Shown: piece after piece, positions 23,585 through 34,014 of the stretch
Layout of the letters: each line of letters begins with the position of its first letter
How positions within the stretch are numbered: the first letter of the stretch is position 1
DNA from: Pterobdella sp. o SKG-2022
Lineage: Eukaryota; Annelida; Clitellata; Hirudinida; Piscicolidae
Length of the DNA stretch: 64,000 bases
Assembly (NCBI GenBank): GCA_964035795.1
Contig: OZ038327.1
Span: 1,438,770 to 1,502,769 of the forward strand
Reading direction: 5' to 3'
Notes under the pieces: generated by a model
Databases searched by the model: none
Seen by the model: only the letters and a program-made list of their open reading frames with translations
What the model was told of the DNA's origin: nothing
Position numbers and translations under genes: made by a program

Positions 23585-26500
23585 GTGTTTCAATATTTTT
23601 ATGTTTTCTAGTACCCTATGTAACAGCCTTTCAACAATTAAATACATCCTATCCAACCACCACACCCATCCCAACCACCACATCCTATCCAACCACCACA
23701 CCCATCCCAACCATCACATCCTATCCAACCACCACACCCATCCCAACCACCACATCCTATCCAACCACCACACCCATCCCAACCACCACATCCTATCCAA
23801 CCACCACATCCGTTTAACCAAACCCATTCCACCTAAACCACACCCACCCCTCAAAGCGAGTTTATGGATAAAGCAAGCGAACTCTTAGACCAATGCTACA
23901 AAACAGACGAAGACCTGACCCAGTTATTGTTGACCTATGAACTCAATAACTGGGGCAACCAAACCTGCCTGTCTTTAGCTATAGCAGGGTCGAACAAGAA
24001 CTTTATCGCTCACACCTGCTGTCAGATCCTGTTGACTGAGATGTGGATGGGTGGTTTGAGGACCAGGAAGTACCCTAGTATCAAGGTCAGAGGAGGGGTG
24101 GAGGAAATTGGGGTTTAATGGTAGATGGAGGGAGGTTTAGGGTGCTATGGGGACGATAAATGGGGTTGGGCTTTTCAATGGGGGTGTTGAGAGAGCTTAT
24201 TGGTCGATGGGAAAGAAAGCCTTGGGGGTTTGAGTAAGGGTGTGAGGGAGATTTCGGGACGAAATGGAAGATGTATGATGGGAGCTGAGAGGGGAGGAGA
24301 TGAAGTTGGAAAAAGGAAGATATAACTTGTTATGAACATTTGCAAGTTTAATACAATTACAATTTGATTACGAATAAGATAAAGTTGAATTTAGATCCAT
24401 TAGGTTAAAAGTTTATTCATCGACCTACTTTCGAAAAAATTCAAGCCATATACTCAAATAATTAGCCAGAAAAATGTTTTGAAGACCGAAAGTTATTAAT
24501 ATTAATGCAAGTTGAATGGAGCTTTTTTATGATTTTATATAAGTCATTACCTCTGCTTTATAACGCTGTTTCCACATAGTTGAGAATCCATCCATTTATT
24601 ATTTTCACCCTAAGCTGCCCTCTATCATTCCACCAACCCACACCATCACTAACCCGCTACTATCCGCTCAACTCTCTACCCCATAACTCAACTTTCACCA
24701 TACCACCCACTCAACCTACATCCCCCCCAACCCACTCAACTCTCCATCCCGCTTCACCCACTTAACTTTCCACCACTAACCCCCCCAACACAACCACAGG
24801 TAATTTTAGGCATTTTTTTCTTCCCCTCGATCCTCTTCTTCGACTACAGAACCAAGGAGGAGTTAGAGATGATGCCCCAACCACAAGATGAGCATGCGTC
24901 AGACACTGATGCATCCAGTGAAGCCTCCGATGAAGAAGAATTCAAAGATCCTGCTGGACAAACCTTTGATCCGCCACCCGTGAGCCCTTTGATCGTGAGT
25001 TTGGGGGTAAAGGAAAAGGGAGGAGGGGAAAGGGCTTAGGGAGATGTGGATATAAGGCTGGTTAGAAGAGGATTGAGAGTTGGTGGTGGTACTGTGTCGA
25101 AAGGAAAAAAAGAATTTTTTTGGTGAAAGAAAATAGGGAAAATAAAAACAATTTGCTGGGCGAGGCTTATTCTGTTCAGAAATTATTGTAAATATTATAT
25201 TGTTATCATTATTCTTATTATTTATATTATTTCCTCTTCACTCAGCTCACCTCCGAAGAAACACCAGCCCAAAACTTACCAACTAACAGGAATAACGTTG
25301 ATGATAACAACGATAGCAACAATAAAAATTCTAATACTATCATCACCACTACTACAACTACTACCATTGCTAACGATAGTACAATCAGCAGTAATAATGA
25401 TAATAAAAATAATAAGAATAAGAATAAAAATAATGACACTATCCAGACATTTTTCCAGAATTCTGTGGTTAGATTATTTGTTTTTAATAGTTTTTTGCTT
25501 GTCATAGTTATTTCAATTTAAATGAAATAAAATTACTCTTTTTTTTTCACCAAATATCACCAATCGACCTCGTTCTTCTCACCACATTATTTTCTTACCC
25601 CAACCATATCTCCAACTTCACCCAATCTCTATATTTTCTACCAACCATTCTTCACCCTTCTTTCTTTTTTTTACTTCCATCTTTACAACCCTTTTCTTAT
25701 CTTTGCCCCCATCTTTTCAACCCCTCTTCTCTTCTCTCCACTTCTATCTTTTTAACTCCCTCCCACCCTTCAGATATCTGAACGCCGCTCTAACATCACC
25801 TACCGCAATCCCAGAGTGATGTCACGTGCCATCTTCAAGCACCCGAGCATCGTGAAGAGTTCGGAGAAGAACTTCAAAAAGTATTTTTAGAATTCATTAT
25901 GTATTCATATGTGGCTAATTTAGTTTTTCGAGTCATTACATATTCATAAATGACTATGCGAGAGTTTATTATTAGTTCAAGAAAGAGAATACTTGTAATC
26001 ATAATATGAAATTAATAATAATAATAATAATGATAATTCAACAATAATAAGAATAATAATAAAAACAGATCGAACCAGCTGTTATGGGGGAAGAAGATAT
26101 CAGAGTTTTATACTGCTCCCATCACCAAGTTTTGGTTGCATTCTGTGAGTTGAGGGGTTCTGGGGGAGGGAGGGTCTTGGTGGGTGAGAAATGTGGTTTA
26201 AGAAAAGGTTTTTGGGAATTAAGAGAGAGATCATCCAAGTGAGAGGAAGGGTTGGACGATAGGCGGACTTTGGAGATATTATTGAGGTAAGTATGGGCTG
26301 GGCATAGTTCAATGAAGCCTTCATCATCATCATCACCATCATTTTTTAATCTATTAATAACCAACCAATAAACGCTTGTTTCTACAGCATCATCATATTT
26401 TTTATTATTTTCATTTTTTTTTCACTTTTTTATCATTATCATAACCTCTCCCAGATTGGCTACCTCGCCTTCCTTCTCATCTTCATCTACATCGTTCTCA

Positions 26501-26724
26501 TCGCCACTCCCGTGTCTTGGCCCAGTGTTCTAGAATGGTTATTATTGTTTTTGTCATTATTGATGGCATTTTATTGTTAATATTATTGCTTTTTTAATGT
26601 TATTGTTTTTGATGATTTTTTTTATCGAATGTATTTACTAACATTTTTTCCAGGTATATTTTTGCCTACAAAGTCGGCATCGCGGTTGAAAAGATGAGAG
26701 AGGTAAAAATAATATTAATTATCA

Positions 26725-26755
<31 letters not shown>

Positions 26756-29264
26756 CATCATTATTATTATAACAATAATAATAAATAATAATAACAATAA
26801 TAAACAGATGCTGACGCAAGAAGCGACTAAACTACGCCAGAAAATCAAATTGTATTTTTTTGATCTTTGGAACATGGTCGACCTAGTATCTTTGGGGATA
26901 TTCTTCATTGGATTTGCCATAAGGTTTGATGGATGGAAGGATTGAAAAATTTGCAATTTTTCCATAAAATCTTCAAATAATCGACTCATTCCTTTAAAAT
27001 CTCTTTTCCTTCCACTCCTGTCCACCACTCACTTTCTCCACCACATTCCATCACCAACCCCTCATCTCATTTCTCATCATTCATCCCATTCCTTACACCA
27101 TTCCCTTCTTGACAGATTCAACTCAGACTTGATAGGCTACACTAGGGCCTTGTATGCCTTAGATGCGTCTATCTGTATTGTGAGGATTGTTGACTTCTTC
27201 TCTGTGTCACCCCGCCTTGGGCCCTTCGTTCATATTATTGGCAAGATGGTAAGTTGAAGGAAAGGGAGGGGGTTAAGATAATCGATTGAGGAGGGGGTTG
27301 AGATGGTGGGTTGGGGGAAGAGGAAGGTTAGGGTGTTAGGTTAAGAGGATGTTGTCTGAGGTTTAAGGTTGTGGATTGAGGAACTGGGTGATGATGGTGG
27401 TTTGAGGGGGTTTTAAAGATGTTCTAAACAAAAGAATGGTTAACGAAATATGATGAGTTTAGAGGTCTTTATTCGCTCAAAAAAGGGTTTTCAGTTCAAG
27501 AAATGGTTTCTATAGTTTACCATTCGCTATCCCCAACCCATAATACCTACCCACCACCATCCAGCTCAAAGAGTTTCTCTACCTCCTCGTCTTCATCCTC
27601 ATCTCAATGATATCATTCGGCACTTTTCGGCAATCCGTCTGGTATCCAGACAACCAATGGGACTGGGGTCTGGTCAGAGAGATATTCCTGAAGCCTTATT
27701 TTATGTTGTATGGCGAGGTTTACCATGAGCATGTGTGGCGTGAGTTGGGGGTGATAGTGTCTGTTGGATTGGGGAGAATGTGGTTTAGGGGTGGGGATGG
27801 GGAATTTTTGGTTAGGGGTTTTCAGGTGAAAGGCTTAAGAAAAGGGAGAGGAATGCTGGGGTGTTTTTGGGTTGATGGTGAGGGATTGGAAGGAGATGAA
27901 CGTTTGGAGGTGTGTTATGGGGGATTGTAATCCAGGATCCATTTTATGCTTGATGGTTTTATAATAAAAATAATAATAATTTAAAAAATGAGTTTATTAT
28001 TATTATTTTTATTATTATTATTGTTATTATTTTTAGCTGAGTGCACAGAGACGGTGGAAGACCCTTTGGCCCAGGATCAATTTAAATGTGTCGTAGGTAT
28101 GTAATCATAGTAATAAAAATAATATGAATAATAGTAATAATAATACTAATAATAATAAAAATAATAATAGGTCGATGGCTGGTACCTGTAGCATTATCGT
28201 TGTTCTTAGTCGTCGGTATTATCGTCCTCTTGTCGCTCGTCATCGCTGTCTTCAAGTATTATTGTTATTATTATTATTTTTATTATTATTATTTTTATTA
28301 TTATTTTCATTATTATTATTTTTATTTTCAATTTTAATTATTTTTTTGTTTCCAATTGTGTATAAAAAAAGTTATTCATTTGGTTGTTTTCATTAAGTCT
28401 ATTAGTATTTTATTTTTTTATTATTTCGGAAATTTCTGTTTTTATAATAACAACAACAACAATAATAATAATAATAATTATTATTATTATGATTATTTGA
28501 CAGCTCCATCTTCATGAAGATATACATGCAGTCTAACATTGTTTGGAAGTTTCAGAGGTGTGTGAATAATAATAATTATAATTATTATTATAATTAATAA
28601 TAATAACAATAATAATAGTGATTATAACAATAATAATAATTATAATAACACCAAACAGATACATATTGGTAATTGAATATGAAGCCAGACCTATCTTGCC
28701 TTCTCCTTTCATTCTTATAAGGTTATTATTATTATTGTTTTTGTTATTATTGTTATCATTATTATTGTTGTTAGTATTGTTATTTATATTATTATTATTG
28801 TTTTAATTATTTCCCAGTCACGTGCTGCTCTTAGTCAAGTTCATAGTTCAGCGATCGATGAGTAAGCACAAACGATTTGACCATGGATTGAGTGGGTTCA
28901 ATAATAAAAATAATAATAAATATAATAATAATAATAATGATAATAATTATAAAGATAATAATAAGAATAAATATAATAATATTAATAATAATAGCATTAA
29001 TAATAATAAAAATAATATCAGAGGTGTTTTTACACGAGGATGACCTTGAAAAACTGCACGACTTTGAAGAGGAATGCGTCGACATGTACTACAGGTGAAA
29101 ACTTTCTGAAAATAGATTCGATAGATGGGTACTACAGGTGAAAATGTTGTTGCTATAAATAGACTCGATGAATAATTCATATAAAAATTCATTTTTTGCG
29201 GAAATTGATTTATTTCTCATTGGTGTATTCAACAAATCCACATACCTGCTTTTTCCTTCTTTCT

Positions 29265-29312
<48 letters not shown>

Positions 29313-32251
29313 GCATACACACACACTCACACAAACACACACACATGTATATATATATATATATATATACAACCACACAGAGATAGAAAGCAACAATCAA
29401 GCACAACTAACGACTTTGCCATCAAACAAACCGCAGACAAGTCAGTGTTCTTGATTGTATTTCTTTATTATTATTTTTATTTTTTGTCATTATTATTTTT
29501 ATTGTTATTTTTATTGTTTTCATTATTATTTTTATCATTATTTTTGTTATTTATATTATTTTTATTATTTTTTTTACTCGTTTAACGTTTGTATTATTCA
29601 TAATAATAATAAGAATAATAATAATTTTTTGCTTTTTTTAATGAATTTTTTTTTCGTTTTTTTCCCGTATGATAATTCTGCTGTCTGAAATCTCTTAGAT
29701 TTATGTCCCTATGACCACCTCCATAATTATTTTTATAATCTACGAGCACTCAATCAATTTTGAATAGCAGTGTATTTTATATTTATTGTTATTTAATTAT
29801 TATTACTAAAATTACGATGATGATGATTATCATTATTTTTATTATTATTATTAATATTATTGTTATTTTTATCATCATTTGTTTCCGATGGTTTTTCACA
29901 CCAACATCTATCCACCTACTCTCCGTTTTCTTTCCACTAATTTTCTCCATCTGCCAGCATGTTTTTCCACCAAATATTTTTATTTTTTCACCGACCCAAT
30001 CATTTTTTTCCATCATTAAAAATAAATTTTGGCTAAGTCTTTTCCACCACTCCATCTTTTCACCACCACTCAATCTTTCCACCATCACTCTCACCCACAA
30101 CCTTTTCTTACCGCTTCAACTCACAAATTCTTCACCACTCTACTTTACCTCCCTACTCACCACTTCAAATTTCTTCACCACCCTACCATTTTCCATCCAA
30201 TCCACTCAAAACTGCTCTTTTGCCACTTCAAAACAACCCTTCCCAACCACTTCAACATAAACCGCTTCTTCACCACACCACTTCTTCACCCACCTCCCAC
30301 TCATTCTCCACCAATCTTTCTCTTGACCATCCCTCCACCCCATGACAGGCTCGAGAAGGCGTACAACAGGTTAGAAGACATGCAACAACGAAGCAATATG
30401 ATGAATCACTGTATGATGTTGATGGAGGTGTATCTTAACAGAATAGAAGAGATCAGCCAGGATAACTCAACCTCTCTATGGTGGCTGTATCAGCAACAAC
30501 AGAAGATTATCGATGTTTTGGGGGTGAAAAGTGGTGGTATAGAAAGGGTCGATAGGCAGGAAAAGGATGAAGATGGAGAAAATAAGTCGAATAATAACCC
30601 CCGTGATGGTAATGATGATGATGGCGGTAACGTTAATAATAATATGCTGGCTCTCCCTAAACAATATAGTGGGGTGTTAAAACCACCTTCCACCCCTTCA
30701 ATCATCACCACCAAAGGACCCCCACCATTCATCCAATACCCATCTCTTCACCACCAACCAACATCTTACGCCAGGACCCCATATTCTCGTCAGATCTCCC
30801 ACCCATTATCCTCCAAACCCCTCAATATGTCAGCCCTTCCTCCCATAGTGACCCAGGTACAAGTTGACTATTTCAGTATCACTGATGAGATCGACACTTC
30901 TTGCCTCTTGATTGAGGTCCAAAGTCCCTCGGATACCGCGCCACTTTATAATATTCCTTTTGTATCTGAGGGGGGCAAGAAAGAGAAGAAGAAGCGGAAG
31001 AAGAAGGGCGAGGTAAAAAAGGGAAGTAGGTTGCAGGAAGTTGAGGAGGACATGAACGAGCAATTGAAACCGGTTGTGAAGCACAGGTTGCGGCAAATGT
31101 CTTTGAGTGAAGGTACAGAATACGCCAACCTGGCCAAACACGGCCTTGAAACCATTGAACTTCCGGAAAATGACGATGCTGCTTGTTTGAGTGACGACGG
31201 GGGCTCGAAAAATACTAAAAAGAGCAAGTTCAAGAAAAGTCAAGACAAGATGATCTTTAGTGGAGGAGTGAGGGTCAAAGAGGACTTGAACTCCGATCAA
31301 AATAAGAAAGGGAAAGGTCTTTTTTGTAAAACTTTGAAGAATTATAAAGATAATTTGGGCAGTTTGAAGGAGGGGTTAAACGAGGAAGAATTAAGCCCGG
31401 TCAAGGTGATGGCCTCAATAGCGGAAGTAGCCGCCATGCTTTGTGGGCCACACCCTCTTACTTCCACGTCTCACCCTTTTGCTCCCCACACCACCCAATC
31501 GGCAATCACCTCTACACCAATCACCGCAGCACAAAAAACAACGACCAAAAACTCGGCGTTTTGCATTTCCAAATCTCTTTTCTCCCACAACAAACCCCAA
31601 ACTTCCACTACTGAATCCAAAAAACCGCCATTTTTTTCTCATAAAGTGCCAGCTTCTACCACAAAACCTTCAACCGAGACTTTCAGTCTCACCACATGCT
31701 CCACTTCCGTGCCACCGCTTAACACCAACACAGCTGTCACTACTGCTATCAAAAACACTTTTAATAACACCAATGTTATCTCGTCACATAATATAGCAAC
31801 AACTACTCCAACTACTACAAAACAAAATCCTATCAAAGCTCTCTTCTCGTTACATTCAAAATCAACAAACCTTTCTCTGCCATCATCACCATCGTCTTCA
31901 TCTTCTGCATCTTCGTACTCTTCCTTCTCATCAAAACCTTTAACTACCGCCATTGTTACAACTACGTCGTCGTCTGCTGGTCGTGCTGCTATTACTACTT
32001 CAGCACCTTGTACAAATACTACTACTACTACTGCAGCTACTGCTACTACTATTGCTTTTACTGCTGCTACTACAGCTGTTACTACAAAACAACTTCAGTC
32101 AACAACTCCCACTGCCTTGCCATCAAAATCTTCTGTATCTTCGTCCCATCTACACACATCTCTCACTACTACTACTAATAATAATAATAATAATTCTACT
32201 AATACAACTAATATTACTACTACAACTACATGCACTAGTATTAAGATGTGA
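14915..32251 (+). CDS. TRPM: TRPM-family cation channel, 37 exons, about 1895 residues, no C-terminal enzyme domain
   Basis: The product is a melastatin-type TRP channel of the plasma or organelle membrane, conducting cations as a tetramer. Exons: 14915-14971, 15605-15678, 15788-15959, 17669-17794, 18301-18388, 18594-18718, 19052-19226, 19407-19584, 19878-20001, 20523-20592, 20759-20859, 20925-20972, 21313-21399, 21643-21702, 21886-21978, 22151-22237, 22392-22440, 22749-22867, 23445-23542, 23857-24085, 24800-24994, 25246-25467, 25774-25880, 26069-26144, 26455-26537, 26654-26702, 26808-26923, 27116-27248, 27565-27739, 28037-28096, 28171-28255, 28504-28557, 28659-28721, 28818-28891, 29022-29094, 29381-29440 and 30349-32251. 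The TRPM homology region includes [36 protein letters not shown] and [14 protein letters not shown]. Then come S1-S6 (about 921-1152), a pore with FMLYGEVY as in the TRPM1/3/6/7 group, the TRP helix VWKFQRY, and a coiled coil (about 1262-1296). A 634-codon last exon encodes a basic, then Ser/Thr-rich tail with no kinase or NUDT9-like domain. An in-frame TAA precedes the ATG. Confidence 0.93.
16430..16640. other. Unexplained higher-GC island inside a TRPM intron
   Basis: Within the 1.7-kb intron after exon 15788-15959, these roughly 210 bases are clearly less AT-rich than the sequence around them. On the minus strand they are open for 67 codons, encoding for example [18 protein letters not shown] nearby block at 16939-17021 is a dispersed repeat, so an old insertion is possible. 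I do not recognise the peptide. Confidence 0.4.
16939..17021 (-). repeat. Dispersed repeat family, copy B (83 bp)
   Basis: Almost identical over its full length to 395-477, and inserted in a TRPM intron. It has the same orientation as copy A and the same A-box-like TGGCCTAAGGG position on the minus strand, with one or two changes. Confidence 0.8.
17199..17362. repeat. CA-rich imperfect repeat in a TRPM intron
   Basis: Repeated cacacatacacacacgtac-like blocks separated by tccat and acccat segments. Non-coding, with no other signal seen. Confidence 0.7.
21181..21311. repeat. (CAT)n/(CAC)n trinucleotide repeat abutting a TRPM splice acceptor
   Basis: A long run of CAT and CAC triplets ends in cacccag at the acceptor of exon 21313-21399, so the repeat takes the place of the usual polypyrimidine tract. 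It gives long but meaningless His-only and Met/Val-only ORFs on the two strands. Confidence 0.85.
21979..22150. repeat. (GATA)n-like tract in a TRPM intron
   Basis: The whole 172-base intron between exons 21886-21978 and 22151-22237 is a degenerate gata/gaca/gtag tetranucleotide repeat, starting at the donor gtaggtag. Confidence 0.85.
23079..23420 (+). other. Higher-GC block in a TRPM intron; possible poison exon or nested coding relic
   Basis: A good 3' splice site (cattttag) ends at 23078, and the following 340 bases are distinctly less AT-rich than the intron. One frame is open from about 23120 to 23419 and includes [22 protein letters not shown] and [10 protein letters not shown]. The peptide does not match any TRPM segment. 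If the block were spliced in after exon 22749-22867, the entering frame reads TCC TGG GCA TGA and stops at once. I do not recognise the peptide. Confidence 0.45.
23646..23817. repeat. 36-bp minisatellite in a TRPM intron
   Basis: Nearly five tandem copies of a unit made of tatccaaccaccacaccca and tcccaaccaccacatcc. The length of 36 keeps frame, so it mimics a Thr/Pro repeat protein. It forms the C-rich 3' half of the intron before exon 23857-24085. Confidence 0.9.
29273..29370. repeat. (CA)n-(CG)n-(CA)n-(TA)n alternating purine-pyrimidine tract
   Basis: An uninterrupted alternating run of cacaca, then seven to eight cg steps, then imperfect cacaca and a tatata run, ending ten bases before TRPM exon 29381-29440. 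Such sequences favour Z-DNA and cruciform structures. Confidence 0.85.
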
Positions 32252-32956
32252 ACGTAGCATAAGACCATTAGAAGACCTAAAGACATTTTCGTCATTATTG
32301 ATATTTTTTGTTTATTATCATTGTTATTATTTATTTTTTTGATATTGTTTTGCTCATTGCATTATCATTTTTGAATTTCTTCTAATTCATTATAGTTATT
32401 ATTTTTATTAATTTTCCATTTTTTTATTCTTTTATGATTATTATTTCACTTTTTGCAATGAATTTCTTTGCATTGTGGTAAAAACAGTAGTGTTTCGAGA
32501 TATTTTTGACTTTGTGGCAATTTTTGCAATAATGAAGAAATCATAATAACCCAAAAATAATAAAATTTAATAATAATATAAACAATAATTGAATAAAAAA
32601 TAATAGAATAATAAAAAATAAAAAGTAACAACAAAAACCGGTACTAATATTACTCGTCTATCAGCAATATCTATGGACATGCTATTATTTTTTAAATTAT
32701 TATTCTTTTTCTTATTATTATTACTAGTCTTTTTCTTATTATTATTATTGTTTTTATTTTTATGATTTCCATTATTGTTGTTACTATTGTTTTAATTTTG
32801 AAACCCGTTGTCTGGTTCAATTTTTTTCTTGCCATTTCATTGTTTTTTTCTGTAGTTTATACCTATTATTATTATTATTTTTATTATTGTTAATATTACT
32901 ATTGTTATTATTAATGCTATTGCTTATATAATTTATTGTCAACTTCATTATCATCG

Positions 32957-33017
32957 TCCACATAGAGTAACGCCCTATGAAATCCCAGTTAGGAGTGGCC
33001 CAATGGTCCACTTACTT
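32957..33017 (+). repeat. Dispersed repeat family, copy D (inverted, internally deleted)
   Basis: It matches the reverse complement of copies A and B, but lacks the middle segment that contains attgcgcaac. The conserved ends are tccacatagagtaacgccct and ggcccaatggtccacttact. Confidence 0.7.
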
Positions 33018-33438
33018 TCTTGTTTCTCTTCTAATTGTGTTTTTTCTTACTCTTTTGCGTCATAAAGTTATTTTTTTATGATTTTCATTGTGTTATTATC
33101 ATTATTTATAGTTTTTTTATTATTATTCATGTTTTCGATATTGTTATTATTATTTGTGTTTTTATTGGCTTAGTGTTAGTGCTGAGATTTTAATACTTTC
33201 AGTCAATAATAACAGTTGAAGTTATAGAAATTACGAATAGTAAAAAAGTGCATAATAATGTCAATAATAAAAATAATAAATTTATAATAATGTTAATAAT
33301 AAAAATAATAAGTTACAACGCGGTAAAATTATGTACCCTCAACTCTAGTTAATTCTCACATTTCTGTATTATTTATTCCTTGCTTTTAAATTATTTGCGT
33401 CTAATTTCACTTTTGATTTTCTAATAAACGAAACCTAT

Positions 33439-33490
33439 CGATTGCGTAATCGAACCCCAGTTAGGGGTGACCTAATGGTCCATTTACTTA
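33439..33490 (+). repeat. Dispersed repeat family, copy E (5'-truncated)
   Basis: It starts in the middle of the unit at gattgcgtaatcgaacccc, continues through agttaggggtgacctaatgg and ends in tccatttactta. It has the same orientation as copy D. Confidence 0.65.
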
Positions 33491-33906
33491 CCTTGTGGTC
33501 TTACAATGGAGATTAACTTTTCACTTCAACGTTATGAACTGTGACGTATGATAAATAAACAATTAAAAATAACATCGGAAATTATACAGAAAATTTTCAA
33601 CTTTTAAAAATGCTTTTACCAAATTGAAATCTGCCTTTCAGCTTTAAAACATTCCTCTTCCCATACACGTAGTTTTTCTTGATTCCCATCAATACAACAA
33701 CTGACACAATAATCCTACCATAAGTGTAAGACAAAAAGAGAAGTTTTTTCTACCAGGTATAGAAAAACGTTTGCATCTTACCCACACTCTCCTGCCACCA
33801 AACCCACATTAAAGCCCTGGTATTAAGAATTTAAACACTGCTTCACTTTTTCTCAAAGAATCAATACTCACCCCTCTTTTCCTTCTTTTCACCATCATTA
33901 AAAAAC

Positions 33907-33988
33907 TTCTAGAACCTTTTTTTTATCCCTTCTAGAACCTTCTTTCCATTCCTTCCAGAACCTTTTTTCTATCCCTTCTAGAACCTTC
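33907..33988 (+). promoter_or_regulatory. Four-copy 23-bp array of heat-shock-element-like sites
   Basis: TTCnnGAAnnTTY occurs at 33907-33919, 33930-33942, 33953-33965 and 33976-33988, exactly 23 bases apart. Copies two and four are perfect three-unit heat-shock elements (TTCTAGAACCTTC); copies one and three end in TTT. The array stops 26 bases before the first SLC13 start codon, so it lies in the promoter or 5' leader. HSF binding is inferred from the consensus only. Confidence 0.6.
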
Positions 33989-34014
33989 TTTCCACCCATC
34001 ACCCCCCTCAAATT

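Larger units (their letters stand above)
32252..33906. other. Intergenic region between TRPM and the first SLC13 gene
   Basis: No coding exon was seen in these 1.65 kb. They are rich in ATT/AAT repeats and contain two copies of the dispersed repeat in the opposite orientation to the other three (32957-33017 and 33439-33490). Confidence 0.6.

Noticed and set aside
30029..30348. Extension of the last TRPM exon upstream to 30029.
   Set aside because: The translation there is a Pro/His/Thr reading of C-rich intron sequence. The acceptor at 30348 joins in phase to exon 29381-29440 at the conserved coiled coil.
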